DNA from: V1-33 sp964523105
GTDB lineage: Bacteria; Verrucomicrobiota; Verrucomicrobiia; Verrucomicrobiales; V1-33
Reading direction: 5' to 3'
Assembly (NCBI GenBank): GCA_964523105.1
Contig: CAZFZN010000007.1
Span: forward strand, 124,001-188,000
DNA: 64,000 nucleotides
The notes under the pieces are model-generated. The model had not been told where the DNA came from. It did no database searches and was given only the letters and a program-made list of their open reading frames with translations. Every line of letters starts with the position of its first letter. Position 1 is the first letter of the stretch. Of this stretch, positions 9,224 to 18,949 are shown in pieces. Both the position numbers and the translations under genes were made by a program.

Positions 9224-10431
9224 AACCGATGGTCATCGTCTCCGGCATTCGCACGCCCTTCTGCCGTGCGGGGACGGCCCTTGCCGGACTCTCCGCGGCG
9301 GACCTCGGGCACGCGGCCGTCAGCGCACTGCTGGCGCGGACGGGATTCGATCCGGCGCTGGTGGACCACACTGTTTTTGGCTGTGTTTGCCAGCCGGCGG
9401 ACACGGCGAACATCGCGCGCGTCATCGCCCTGCGCGCCGGCATTCCTGAATCCGTCCCCGCCGTCACGGTGCAGCGGAATTGTGCCTCCGGTTTGGAGGC
9501 GGTCACTGCGGCCTGTGAAAAGGCCGCGGCGGGTGACGGAGAAGTTTTCCTCGCGGGCGGAACGGAAAGCATGTCGAATGTGCCGCTGCTGTTTCCGCCC
9601 TCCGCGGCGCGAAAATTTGCGCGCCTCGCCAAAGCGAAATCCGTCATCAGACGTCTGGGCGCGATGGCCGGTTTTCGTCCGGGCGACTTCAAACCCGTGG
9701 CGGCCCTTCTGCAGGGCCTGACGGATCCCGTGGTCAACATGGGCATGGGCGAAACGGCAGAACTGCTGGCGCGTGAAATGAACATCACGCGCGAATCGCA
9801 GGACGAATTTGCCGCGGAGTCGCACCGCAGGGCCGTGGCGGCGAGGGACCGGCTGGCGGAGGAAATCGCCCCGGTCTTCACCGGCGGGGGCGCAGTTGAT
9901 GCGGACAACGGCGTGCGGCCTGACACTTCTGAGGAGGCGCTGGCGAAGCTCCGGCCGGCGTTCGACCGCGGTTACGGCTCGGTGACGCCGGGCAATTCCT
10001 CACAGATCTCCGACGGTGCCGTTGCGCTGCTGCTCATGACCGAAGAGCGCGCGGCCAAGCTGAATCTGCAGCCGCTGGGCCGCATCGTGCGCTGGGCGTG
10101 GGCCGGCTGCGACCCGCGTCGCATGGGTCTTGGACCTGTGGCGGCCATCACTGCGGCGGGACTCGATCCCGCGGAAGCCGATGTCATCGAAATCAACGAG
10201 GCCTTCGCCGCGCAGGTGCTGGCTGTGCTGCAAAAGCTGCCGTCTCTGCCGCGTGAGCGGCTCAATGTGAACGGCGGTGCGATCGCCCTCGGGCATCCGG
10301 TCGGCGCTTCGGGCGCGCGGCTGGTGCTCACCGCTCTCAGGGAACTCCACCGCCGCGGCGCGCGCCGTGCGCTCGTTTCACTCTGCATCGGCGGCGGTCA
10401 GGGAGGCGCGCTGTGGCTCGAACGAATCTGA
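9220..10431 (+). CDS. fadA: Acetyl-CoA acyltransferase (3-ketoacyl-CoA thiolase)
   Basis: This thiolase would catalyse the final cleavage of beta-oxidation. The catalytic residues are all present: acyl-accepting Cys88 in QRNCASGLEAV, the NEAFA motif, His359 in ALGHPVGASGAR, and the proton-shuttling Cys389 in SLCIGGGQGG. The length of 403 residues is normal for the family. The start overlaps the upstream ligase stop in an ATGA, and the FadB-like gene begins four bases after its stop, so these are co-translated. FadA and FadB normally form a complex, and the adjacency fits. The fadA symbol is by role. A biosynthetic acetoacetyl-CoA thiolase is the main alternative but fits the context less well. 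Confidence 0.88.
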   Translation: MKPMVIVSGIRTPFCRAGTALAGLSAADLGHAAVSALLARTGFDPALVDHTVFGCVCQPADTANIARVIALRAGIPESVPAVTVQRNCASGLEAVTAACEKAAAGDGEVFLAGGTESMSNVPLLFPPSAARKFARLAKAKSVIRRLGAMAGFRPGDFKPVAALLQGLTDPVVNMGMGETAELLAREMNITRESQDEFAAESHRRAVAARDRLAEEIAPVFTGGGAVDADNGVRPDTSEEALAKLRPAFDRGYGSVTPGNSSQISDGAVALLLMTEERAAKLNLQPLGRIVRWAWAGCDPRRMGLGPVAAITAAGLDPAEADVIEINEAFAAQVLAVLQKLPSLPRERLNVNGGAIALGHPVGASGARLVLTALRELHRRGARRALVSLCIGGGQGGALWLERI

Positions 10432-10435
10432 ACTC

Positions 10436-12454
10436 ATGAATGCCGAAATGCCAGTCCCAAGCCTGACGGAAGCGCCCGACCGGACGCCGGCCTTCCGCGT
10501 GGAGATGACGATGGAGAATGTAGCGCATCTTGTTTTCGACCAGCCCGGTACTTCCGCCAATGTCTTCAATCCGGCGTCGCTTCACGATCTGGAGCAGGCC
10601 ATCGCCGCGCTGCGCACCAGTCCCGGGCTGCGCGGCGTCATTTTGCGCAGTGCGAAGCCTGACATTTTCTGCGCGGGCGCGGACCTGGATTCGCTGGAAT
10701 CTCCGGATGCCGGCGCGCTGGGTGAATTCATCGCCCTGGGGCAGCGGGTCTTCAGCGACCTCGCGTCCCTTCCCGTGCGAAAGGTCGCCGCGATTCACGG
10801 CGCGTGCGTTGGCGGCGGATTCGAGCTGGCGCTCGCCTGCGATGTGCGGGTGGCAACCAATGCGCCGGTCACAAAAATCGGTCTGCCGGAAACGAATCTC
10901 GGCATCCTTCCCGCATGGGGCGGCTCTACACGGCTGCCGCGACTGGCCGGACTGCCTGCGGCGCTGAGTGTGATTCTGCCGGGGGCGGTGCATCCGGCGC
11001 GCCAGGCGGTGAAGCTCGGGCTCATCGACGAAGTCGTGCCGCCGGAGTTCCTGCTGCGCGCGGCGGACCACTGGATCCGTGCGGTAAAGCTGCCAAAACG
11101 CCGCCGCACCTGGCCGGTGAACAATCCTGTGTCCGCAGCGCTCATCGCCCGGCGCGCGAGGCGCGATCTGATGACAAAAACCGGCGGACACTACCCTGCG
11201 CCGCTGCGGGCGCTGGATGTGATCACGCAAAGCGTGCGCGGTGGCGTGGATGAATCGCTGTCCCGCGAACGCGCTGCCATCGCGGAACTCACCGGGTTGC
11301 CGGCGACGCGGCATGTGCTGAACACTTTTCTGCACCGCGAGAAGCTGCGCCGCGGCCCGCGCCGCCCGGGGAGGGAAATCACCAACGTGGCCGTCATTGG
11401 CGCCGGCGTGATGGGTGCCGGCATCGCGCAGTGGATCGCGTCAAAGGGCTGCCGGGTACTGCTCCGCGACGTCAACGTTGGCGCACTGGCCAGCGGCATG
11501 AAACGCATCCATGCGCTGCTCGGCGAGGGCGTGAAGCGCGGTCATTTCAAGCCGCACGAGGCGCGCGCGGCGCTCGACCGCATCACGCCATGCAGCGGCG
11601 AAGTCCCGCTCCAGCGCATGGACCTCGTCATCGAAGCTGCGGTGGAGGATATGGAATTGAAGCGGCGGATATTCGAGGATCTCGCGGGCCGCGTGCGGCC
11701 GGACACGATCCTGGCGACCAACACCTCCGCGCTTTCCGTGAGGGCGATGCTGGCTTCGCCGCGCATGGCGGGACTGCATTTCTTCAATCCGGTGCACCGC
11801 ATGCCGCTCGTGGAAGTTGTCAGGCCGGACGGCGCCGATCCCGCGGTGGTGGAGGCGCTGGCGGATTTCGTGCGCCGCATCGGCAAGCTGCCGGTGATCG
11901 TGGCGGACCGCCCCGGCTTTGTGGTGAATCGCATTCTGATGCCCTGTCTCATGGCCGCCGGTGAACATGTCGCGGAGGGCATGCCGCCCGCGGAACTGGA
12001 TGCGGCGATGCGCGATTTCGGAATGCCGATGGGACTGCTGCGACTGCTGGATGAAGTGGGGCTCGACGTGGCGCTGCATGTCGGCCACACGCTGGCCGCA
12101 GCGTTTCCGGATCGGATGAAAGTGCCGGCGAGGCTGGAGGAAATGGTGGCTGCAGGAAAGCTGGGCAGGAAGAACGGCCGCGGCTTTTACGAGTACGGGA
12201 GGAAGGGAAACGATCCGTCAAGGCTGCGGCGGCGCGATGAAGCATGGCGCGTCAAAGCCGGCGGGGCCGCGGCGCAACTCGCGCGGCTCATGAGCGAAGA
12301 AGCGCAGCGCTGCCTCGACGACGGGGTGGTGTCCGGTGCGGCGGATATCGATTTCGCCATGATCGCCGGAGCCGGCTATCCGGCGTTTCGCGGAGGGCCG
12401 CTGAGTTATGCGGCCGATGGCTTCCCAGTTCACTCCAACCCCCCAGTGCCATGA
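10436..12454 (+). CDS. FadB/FadJ-like enoyl-CoA hydratase/3-hydroxyacyl-CoA dehydrogenase
   Basis: This fusion of two beta-oxidation enzymes would hydrate enoyl-CoA and oxidise the product with NAD. The N-terminal crotonase part has HGACVGGGFELALACD with catalytic Glu130 and LPETNLGILP with Glu152. The dehydrogenase part has the NAD-binding GAGVMGAGIAQ at about residue 322, the NTSAL motif, and catalytic His448 in GLHFFNPVHRMP. At 672 residues it is slightly shorter than E. coli FadB (729). The ATG at 10436 was chosen because it follows the thiolase stop by four bases; the upstream extension of the frame lies inside the thiolase gene. Its stop overlaps the next start (ATGA at 12451). Confidence 0.9.
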   Translation: MNAEMPVPSLTEAPDRTPAFRVEMTMENVAHLVFDQPGTSANVFNPASLHDLEQAIAALRTSPGLRGVILRSAKPDIFCAGADLDSLESPDAGALGEFIALGQRVFSDLASLPVRKVAAIHGACVGGGFELALACDVRVATNAPVTKIGLPETNLGILPAWGGSTRLPRLAGLPAALSVILPGAVHPARQAVKLGLIDEVVPPEFLLRAADHWIRAVKLPKRRRTWPVNNPVSAALIARRARRDLMTKTGGHYPAPLRALDVITQSVRGGVDESLSRERAAIAELTGLPATRHVLNTFLHREKLRRGPRRPGREITNVAVIGAGVMGAGIAQWIASKGCRVLLRDVNVGALASGMKRIHALLGEGVKRGHFKPHEARAALDRITPCSGEVPLQRMDLVIEAAVEDMELKRRIFEDLAGRVRPDTILATNTSALSVRAMLASPRMAGLHFFNPVHRMPLVEVVRPDGADPAVVEALADFVRRIGKLPVIVADRPGFVVNRILMPCLMAAGEHVAEGMPPAELDAAMRDFGMPMGLLRLLDEVGLDVALHVGHTLAAAFPDRMKVPARLEEMVAAGKLGRKNGRGFYEYGRKGNDPSRLRRRDEAWRVKAGGAAAQLARLMSEEAQRCLDDGVVSGAADIDFAMIAGAGYPAFRGGPLSYAADGFPVHSNPPVP

Positions 12455-14289
12455 ACACAGAACCCGCCAGCCTCATCGACACCTCCAAAATGTCCGCCGG
12501 TCAGCGCGCCGCGCTGGAAACCACGGAAGCCGCGCGCGAGACCGTGAAGGAGGAAAGTTTCGCCGCATCCCTGTTCATGGGCCGGCCTGACTTCTCCCGG
12601 CTCGTGCCGTTTCCGCAACAGTCGCTGGAGGACGAAGACCAGGGAGACGCCTTTATCGAGCGGCTCAGCGAATTCCTCACGGCGCACGCCGATCCCGATG
12701 CGATCGACCGCGAGGGCGAAATTCCTGACGAAGTGATCGCCGGTCTGGCAAAACTCGGGGCGTTCGGCATCAAGATTCCGGCCGAGTACGGCGGGCTCGG
12801 TCTGTCGCAAACGAACTACGCGCGCGCCGCGATGTGGCTGGGCGGCTTTTGCGGAAATCTCACCGCACTGCTGTCCGCGCACCAGTCCATCGGCGTGCCG
12901 CAGCCGCTGCTGCTGTTCGGCACGGAGGAGCAGAAGAGAAAGTGGCTGCCGCGCTGCGCGGCGGGTGAGATCAGTGCCTTTGCCCTGACAGAAATGGAGG
13001 TGGGTTCGGATCCCGCGCGAATGCGCACGGAGGCGGTGCCCTCTCCGGATGGAAAAAGTTTCATCCTCAACGGCGAGAAACTCTGGTGCACGAACGGCAC
13101 GCGGGCCGGCGTCATCGTGGTGATGGCCCGCACGCCCGCGCCGCCGGGCGCGCCGGCGGGCCGCACTCCGATCACGGCCTTTATCGTGGACATGAAGACG
13201 CCGGGCGTGGAGGTGGTGCGGCGCTGCCGGTTCATGGGCCTGCGCGCTCTCTACAACGGTGTCATCCGTTTTTCGGATGTGGTGGTGCCGCGCGAAAACA
13301 TCCTGCTCGGCGAAGGCAAGGGACTGCGCGTGGCCCTGACAACATTGAACACGGGCCGTCTCACGCTGCCGGCGGCCTGCGCCGGCGCGATGCACCGCTG
13401 CATGCAGTGGTCGCGCGACTGGGCGGCGAAGCGCGAGCAGTGGGGCGCACCCATCGCGAAACACGAAGCCATCGCGGAGAAGCTTGCGCGCATGGAGGCC
13501 CGGACCTTCGCACTGGAGTCCGCCGTGCGCCACGTCTGTGCCCTGGTGGACCGCGATAAGCACGCGGACATCCGGCTGGAAGCCGCCATCGCCAAACTCT
13601 GGGGCACCGAACGCGCCTGGGAAACGATTCACGAGACCATGCAAATCCGCGGCGGCCGCGGATATGAGACGGCGGAAAGCCTGCGGGCCCGCGGCGAAAC
13701 GCCGGTGCCCGTGGAGCGGTTTTTGCGCGACGCGCGCATCAACACCATCTTCGAGGGCTCCAGCGAGATCATGCGGCTGTTCATCGCGCGCGAGGCGCTC
13801 GATCCGCATCTGCAAAAGGGCGCGGCGGTGCTGAACCGCAGGCTTTCGCTGCGCTTCCGGCTCAAGGCGGCGTGGGGTGCGTTCAAGTTTTATGCCGGCT
13901 GGCTGCCGCGTTCGTTTTTTCCCGCGCACCGGCTGCCGGCGGACCTGACGGATTTGCGCCGCGAAGCCCGCCGCGCCGCGCGGCTCAGCCGCCGGCTGGC
14001 GCGCCGCATTTTCCGCAACCTGCTGCGGCACGGCCCAAAACTCGACCGCCGCCAGCTGGTGCTCGGTCATTTGGCGGATGCCGGCGCGGAACTTTATATC
14101 ACCTGCGCGGTCATCGCGCGGACAGCGGCACAGGCGGGCCGCGTGACAGACGCGGGCGAGAGGCGGCGGCTGCTTGCCCTGGCGCGGTATGCCTGCCGGC
14201 TGGGGTTCGATGCCTGCGAAGAGCATCTGCGGCGCAGCGGCAGCCCCACTGAAAAAATGGCCATTCGTCAGGGCGGGATGGAAATGTGA
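12451..14289 (+). CDS. VLCAD-like acyl-CoA dehydrogenase
   Basis: This FAD enzyme would make the first double bond of beta-oxidation. Signatures include the AFALTEMEVGSDP flavin motif, LNGEKLWCTNG, IRGGRGYE and the catalytic base Glu435 in IFEGSSEIMRLF. The 612-residue length and the extra helical C-terminal part (about residues 470-612, Arg/Leu-rich) place it in the very-long-chain class rather than the ~380-residue short or medium class. The start at 12451 makes an ATGA overlap with the FadB-like stop, the same coupling as earlier in the operon. It is the last gene of the operon. An electron-transfer flavoprotein partner is not in the window. Confidence 0.9.
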   Translation: MNTEPASLIDTSKMSAGQRAALETTEAARETVKEESFAASLFMGRPDFSRLVPFPQQSLEDEDQGDAFIERLSEFLTAHADPDAIDREGEIPDEVIAGLAKLGAFGIKIPAEYGGLGLSQTNYARAAMWLGGFCGNLTALLSAHQSIGVPQPLLLFGTEEQKRKWLPRCAAGEISAFALTEMEVGSDPARMRTEAVPSPDGKSFILNGEKLWCTNGTRAGVIVVMARTPAPPGAPAGRTPITAFIVDMKTPGVEVVRRCRFMGLRALYNGVIRFSDVVVPRENILLGEGKGLRVALTTLNTGRLTLPAACAGAMHRCMQWSRDWAAKREQWGAPIAKHEAIAEKLARMEARTFALESAVRHVCALVDRDKHADIRLEAAIAKLWGTERAWETIHETMQIRGGRGYETAESLRARGETPVPVERFLRDARINTIFEGSSEIMRLFIAREALDPHLQKGAAVLNRRLSLRFRLKAAWGAFKFYAGWLPRSFFPAHRLPADLTDLRREARRAARLSRRLARRIFRNLLRHGPKLDRRQLVLGHLADAGAELYITCAVIARTAAQAGRVTDAGERRRLLALARYACRLGFDACEEHLRRSGSPTEKMAIRQGGMEM

Positions 14290-14408
14290 GAATTTCCCGC
14301 AGCTGAGGCGCGATGTGAGGATTTCCGGGCGAATCGGGGGAAGAATTTGCCTTTCCGGGCCTGAGCCCGTAACTTTGCGGCCGCGATTCACATGGAACCG
14401 ACCAGACC

Positions 14409-17400
14409 ATGCCGACCAGCCAAGCTCCCGACACCTCCGCCCGCCTCACATCCTCCAGCCGGACCGCCGCCGCATTCTGCACAGACTGCGGCGCCCGTTT
14501 GTCCGCCGGTGCCTGCCCGGCGTGCGCGTTGAACCTGCTCATGGGAAGCGGCCCCGCCTGTGAAGAGGCTGCCGAACTGCGCGTGGAGGAGAATGTGGAG
14601 TTCGGGCGCTACACACTGAAGCAGAAGCTGGCCGCCGGCGGCATGGGGGTGGTCTATCTGGCGGAGGACAAAAAGCTGAAGCGCACCGTGGCCCTCAAGA
14701 TGATCCGCGGCTCCACGTTTGCCGACGACGGCGAGGTGGCGCGGTTCACGCTGGAAGCGGAGGCCGCAGCGGGGCTGGATCATCCGCACATCGTGCCGAT
14801 TTATGAGGTGGGCCGGCTCGACGGGCAGCCGTTCTTCACCATGAAATTCATCGAGGGGCAGACGCTGGCGCAGCGGCTGCGGGAGCACGGCGGCAATCTG
14901 CCGGCGCGCGAGGTGGCGGCGCTGCTTTCCAAAATCGCCCGGGCCGTGCACCATGCTCACCAGCGCGGCGTGCTTCACCGGGACCTCAAGCCTGGCAATA
15001 TTTTGCTCGATGGCGAAGGCGTGCCGTGGCTGACGGACTTTGGCCTCGCCAAAGTGGCGAACACGGATTCCGGACTGACCCTGACAAAGGATCACATCGG
15101 CACGCCGCATTACATGGCGCCGGAGGTGGCGGGAGGAAACTCGCGCTCGGTGAGCACCGCGAGCGATGTCTGGGCTCTGGGAGTGATGCTGTGGGAGATG
15201 CTTTGCGGCATGCCGCCGTTCCACGGGCCGGGGCCGGTGGAAATCATGCGGCGCATCGTTTCGGAGGAGCCGTCGTGGCCCCACGGCACCCGCGCAGACG
15301 GGGACCTCGTCACCATCGCGCGGCGTTGCATGGAGAAGAATCCGGCGCGTCGTCCGCAGAGCGCGGGCGAGCTGGCCGATGAACTGGACCGCTGGCTGCG
15401 GGGCGAGCCGATCAAGGCCCGGCCGGTGACGCGGCGCGAACGCTTTGTGAAATGGGTGCGCCGGGAGCCGGCCATGGCGGCGCTGTATGCGGTGCTGCTG
15501 CTGGCCATGAGCACGGGCCTGCTGCTCTGGCACCGGGCGGAGGATGCGGTGGTTTCCCTGACAGAAACCAACGGGCGGCTGGAGAACATGAACACCCGCC
15601 TCGCGGATGCGCTCTGCATTGCCACGGCCACCAAAATCGCCGGGGACGCGAAGCTGCAGGTGGAGGAGGACAGCACCCGGGCGCTGCTGCTCGCGGTGGA
15701 GTCCGTGGAAATGTCAGAGCCCTCCGGCGTGCTGCCGGAGGCGGCTTCGGCGCTGACGGCGGTGCTGCAGCAGGTGGGCGGTCTGGACGCCACGGCCGGA
15801 GGCAGCAACCGGAGCATCAACGACGCCTACATCGCCGCCAGTGATGCCGACCTGCTGGTGGCGCAGGCCAGCCCGGACGGGCGCTGGCTGGTGACGATCG
15901 ACTTCAACGAATTCAATTCCAAAGGCATTACCGCGGCGCTGTTCGATCTGACGGCGCGGCACGATTCCATTCCGCTGCGGCGCTGGCTGCTGTGGCCGGC
16001 GAGAGTCAAGGAACTGCTCCTGAACGTGGACTGGTGCTGGATGCCGGATTCCCGCCGCATTCTGGCTATTGGTCAGGACGGAGTGGTCAGGGCATGGGAT
16101 GTGGTCAGTGCGGATCTGAGAGCCGGCGAAACGGTCCCGGAGCCGCCGCCGTCGCGGCCGCTCGGAGCCCTGGCGCGGGAGGGGATGGTGCTGCGGGTCG
16201 CGAAGCTGCGCCGGCCCGGCCCGTCCCGCCCCCCTGGAGTGGCATGCGTGTATCAGCGCGACAGCGATCCGCCGGAGATTTTTCCCGGCTGGACCGAAAT
16301 CGGTGAGGACGAATCCCTGCGTCCGGGCGAACTGCGGGGCGTGAACCGGCCGTGGATGGAGAGGGGCGTGCATTGTCAGGTTTCGCCGGACGGGCGCTGG
16401 ATGCTGCTGGGTCTGGATAACATGGAGGCTGAGATGATCGTGAAGGACTTGACACTTCCGGATCAGCCGGCGCTGCGTCTGCCCGGCCCGGCCGGGATGA
16501 TTCGCCGCAGTGCTTTCAGCGAGGACGGACGGCTCCTGGCGATCCGGCGCGAAGACCAGCAGACGCTGCTCTTCACGCTGCCGGAGCGGGGCTCGTCGGA
16601 GGAGATCGTCTCCCGCGAAGTGGCGACGCATTCCGGCGAAGGCGAGAGCCTCTGTATTTCGCCTGACAACCGCTGGGTGGTCGCCACCGGACGGACCGGG
16701 CGGATTTCACTCCAGCCGGTCTCCGAAGGCACGGAGCCGCTGCATCTGCAGCTCTCCGCCGGCAACGGCCGCACGGTGGCTTTCAGCTCTGACGGACGCT
16801 GGCTCGCGGCGGGCGGAGACCGCCGGGTGGTGAATCTCTGGCGCATGGAGGGACTGCAGAGCAGTTTGCCTCCCATGGAATTGCGCGGCATGCCCGCCGC
16901 CGTGCTCAATGTGAAGTTCGCTCCTGACAACCGGACCATTCTGGCCTCGGGATCGGAGCATGTCTGCCGGCGCTGGTCATTCGACAACGTCACCGCCGCC
17001 GCGCTGCCGCAGCATCTTCCGTCACCGGGTGTCAGTGTGCCGGAGGTCGCCGTGTCGCCGGACGAAAAATGGCTCGTGAGCGCCTGCGAAGCGCCGCCTG
17101 CCGCGGCGGCGGGGGAATCCGGCGGCATCGTCGCATTGTCACGCATCGATGGCCCGGAGCGGCTCGTGCTTGGCAATCACGGACCGCAAACCACCGGTGT
17201 CGCTTTCAGCCGCGATGGCCGCTGGATCGCCAGTACCGGCAGGGACGGCATGGTGAAGGTGTGGGACGCCGGCGCCTGCACTGCCGCCGCTGCGAAAGGC
17301 GGGCGCGCGCCGCGGCCCCGGTTTCTGCTGCCCATGGAGGGAACGCGGCTGGAGTACTCGCGTCATGTCAGCTTCCACCCTCGCGGCACGCTCTACTGTG

Positions 17401-18098
17401 CCTGCGGCGACGGTGTTCTCTTTGAATGGGATCTCACCCGGGAGGATCCGGCCGCTTCCCGTCAGGATCACCTGGTGCATACCATCAATTACCTCCTGCC
17501 GGACCTGATGATTTCGCCTGACGGACGATGGATGGCCATTTGCCGGCACGGCTGGGATCACGAGCCGCTGCCCGGCCAGCGGCAGTTTGGCAATCAGGTG
17601 CTGCTCTACGATGTGAGCGAACCCGGCCCGCCGGTGCCCGTCACGGAATTGCGCGCCACATTCATCGGCATCAGCAATCTCGCTTTCAGCGCTGACAGCC
17701 GGTGGCTCGCGTGCGGGTCCGCCGGCGCGGGTCCGGTCGTGTGGGACCTCACGGCTCCAAACATTGCCGCCACGGCCCGGACCGCTCCCGTCACCGCTCA
17801 CCTCATTTCCGGAGTGGCCTTCTCCCCGGATGGACAACGCCTTGCCATCGGCGGCGTGGACGGGCGGCTCGGACTCTGGGACTGGCGCCAACCGGCGGAC
17901 CTTCGCACGATCCACGCCGGTCACGAAATCCTCGCACTGGCCTGGCTGCGGGACGGAAGACTGCTCGCCGCGGGAAATTCCCGCAACATCACCGTCTGGG
18001 AAACTGATGTGCAGCGCCTCAAAACCCTCGCCCGGCGCATCGCTGGACGGAGCCTGACCACGGCCGAGCGCCTGCGTTTTCGCCTCCAGGCACGCTGA
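14409..18098 (+). CDS. Transmembrane Ser/Thr protein kinase with WD40 repeats
   Basis: This is a Hanks-type kinase with a C-terminal WD40 propeller. The N-terminus has a zinc-ribbon-like CxxC pair (FCTDCGARL, CPACAL). The kinase has the glycine loop LAAGGMGVVYLAE, Lys97 in VALKM, Asp192 in HRDLKPGN, Asp210 in DFGLAK and an APE motif, so it should be active. A single membrane helix lies around residues 356-376, giving a cytoplasmic kinase and probably a periplasmic propeller. Many WD40 blades follow (FSRDGRWIASTGRDGMVKVWD-like signatures). At 1229 residues it is typical of kinases of Planctomycetes and Verrucomicrobia. It is a single gene with no evident substrate next to it. The signal it senses is unknown. 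Confidence 0.9.
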   Translation: MPTSQAPDTSARLTSSSRTAAAFCTDCGARLSAGACPACALNLLMGSGPACEEAAELRVEENVEFGRYTLKQKLAAGGMGVVYLAEDKKLKRTVALKMIRGSTFADDGEVARFTLEAEAAAGLDHPHIVPIYEVGRLDGQPFFTMKFIEGQTLAQRLREHGGNLPAREVAALLSKIARAVHHAHQRGVLHRDLKPGNILLDGEGVPWLTDFGLAKVANTDSGLTLTKDHIGTPHYMAPEVAGGNSRSVSTASDVWALGVMLWEMLCGMPPFHGPGPVEIMRRIVSEEPSWPHGTRADGDLVTIARRCMEKNPARRPQSAGELADELDRWLRGEPIKARPVTRRERFVKWVRREPAMAALYAVLLLAMSTGLLLWHRAEDAVVSLTETNGRLENMNTRLADALCIATATKIAGDAKLQVEEDSTRALLLAVESVEMSEPSGVLPEAASALTAVLQQVGGLDATAGGSNRSINDAYIAASDADLLVAQASPDGRWLVTIDFNEFNSKGITAALFDLTARHDSIPLRRWLLWPARVKELLLNVDWCWMPDSRRILAIGQDGVVRAWDVVSADLRAGETVPEPPPSRPLGALAREGMVLRVAKLRRPGPSRPPGVACVYQRDSDPPEIFPGWTEIGEDESLRPGELRGVNRPWMERGVHCQVSPDGRWMLLGLDNMEAEMIVKDLTLPDQPALRLPGPAGMIRRSAFSEDGRLLAIRREDQQTLLFTLPERGSSEEIVSREVATHSGEGESLCISPDNRWVVATGRTGRISLQPVSEGTEPLHLQLSAGNGRTVAFSSDGRWLAAGGDRRVVNLWRMEGLQSSLPPMELRGMPAAVLNVKFAPDNRTILASGSEHVCRRWSFDNVTAAALPQHLPSPGVSVPEVAVSPDEKWLVSACEAPPAAAAGESGGIVALSRIDGPERLVLGNHGPQTTGVAFSRDGRWIASTGRDGMVKVWDAGACTAAAAKGGRAPRPRFLLPMEGTRLEYSRHVSFHPRGTLYCACGDGVLFEWDLTREDPAASRQDHLVHTINYLLPDLMISPDGRWMAICRHGWDHEPLPGQRQFGNQVLLYDVSEPGPPVPVTELRATFIGISNLAFSADSRWLACGSAGAGPVVWDLTAPNIAATARTAPVTAHLISGVAFSPDGQRLAIGGVDGRLGLWDWRQPADLRTIHAGHEILALAWLRDGRLLAAGNSRNITVWETDVQRLKTLARRIAGRSLTTAERLRFRLQAR

Positions 18099-18109
18099 AT
18101 TCCCGGGTT

Positions 18110-18138
18110 TTTCTCGGAAAAAACAAATTCAGTATAAT
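18110..18138 (+). promoter_or_regulatory. Candidate promoter for the pseudopilin gene
   Basis: A perfect TATAAT lies at 18133-18138 in an AT-rich patch after the kinase gene. A weak -35-like TTTCTC at 18110-18115 is 17 bases upstream. It precedes the pseudopilin start by about 95 bases. Only the -10 element is convincing. Confidence 0.35.
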
Positions 18139-18231
18139 TTCCGTAACGTCGTCGGGGCGATTTGCATGATTGGAGGTGAAGCGCGTTTCCACCGCGCGGA
18201 CCGCCACACCACCACACCTTACCGCCCATAC

Positions 18232-18807
18232 ATGCATTCCATTATCCATACCCGAAAACGCCGCGGCTTCAGCCTGCTCGAACTGCTCATCGCCATCGCC
18301 ATCCTTGGCACCATCGCCGCCATCGCCATCGTGAGTCTGACCGGCGTGGGCGACTCGGCCAAAGTCACCACGGCGAGATCCCAGGCCCAGCGCATTGCCA
18401 CCGTCTTTGCCGCCGGATACGCTTCCGGAGCTCCCGTCTTCATCGGCGCCAACAGCGTCAACGCGGCCATGAACGCCGTGGGAGCCGGCTCCTCCGGATC
18501 GGGCACCACCCGCACTGCATGGTTCCAACTGCCTGGCATTTCTGCGGGAATGGACAGCGGCAAACCGGCGGCCCACCGCGCGCAGCACTACCTTGCGTGG
18601 GAGGACGGCATGCTGGTTTATAATCCGGAAGGCGGCGGTGCCTCCGGCGGATACAGCAACTTCGATGAATGGATCGCCGCGCTCAACGGCGCCATGTCGC
18701 AATTCGGGCTGCAGAATCCGGGAGCCAGCATGGAACAGGCGATGGCCTACTACGGGTCGTGGATCACGGCCCATCCTCCCCCCGATCACTTCGTCGCCAT
18801 CAACTGA
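18232..18807 (+). CDS. Type IV pilin-like / type II secretion pseudopilin
   Basis: A short basic leader ends in the prepilin cleavage and N-methylation motif RRGFSLLELLIAIAIL, with the conserved Glu at +5, followed by the hydrophobic N-terminal helix. The mature part is a Gly/Ala-rich ~165-residue globular domain. The ATG at 18232 gives a normal short leader. A start at 18166 would add a 22-residue basic stretch; a GGAGGTGA at 18172 lies just inside that longer form, so the start is not fully certain. No pilus or secretion assembly genes adjoin it; stand-alone pseudopilins are common in Verrucomicrobiota. It is probably exported by a type II secretion or type IV pilus machine encoded elsewhere. 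Confidence 0.85.
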   Translation: MHSIIHTRKRRGFSLLELLIAIAILGTIAAIAIVSLTGVGDSAKVTTARSQAQRIATVFAAGYASGAPVFIGANSVNAAMNAVGAGSSGSGTTRTAWFQLPGISAGMDSGKPAAHRAQHYLAWEDGMLVYNPEGGGASGGYSNFDEWIAALNGAMSQFGLQNPGASMEQAMAYYGSWITAHPPPDHFVAIN

Positions 18808-18839
18808 ACTTCCCCCCGGTGCCCTGAACGCCAAACCCT

Positions 18840-18876
18840 GAAGCCCTCCGTACCCTGTGCGGAGGGCTTCTTCATT
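18840..18876 (+). terminator. Rho-independent terminator after pseudopilin gene
   Basis: A perfect 11-base inverted repeat, GAAGCCCTCCG (18840-18850) and its complement (18860-18870), with a nine-base loop, is followed by TTCATT. It lies 33 bases after the pseudopilin stop. Confidence 0.75.
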
Positions 18877-18949
18877 CCTGGCAGGGCATGCCTCCGCCGT
18901 GACGCGAACGGAGTTGCCCCGCACGAAATCACCGCCATGAGTGCATGGC

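Noticed and set aside
12430..14391. 653-codon open frame antisense to the acyl-CoA dehydrogenase
   Set aside because: The plus strand encodes a canonical dehydrogenase with all active-site motifs; the antisense product looks like nothing known.
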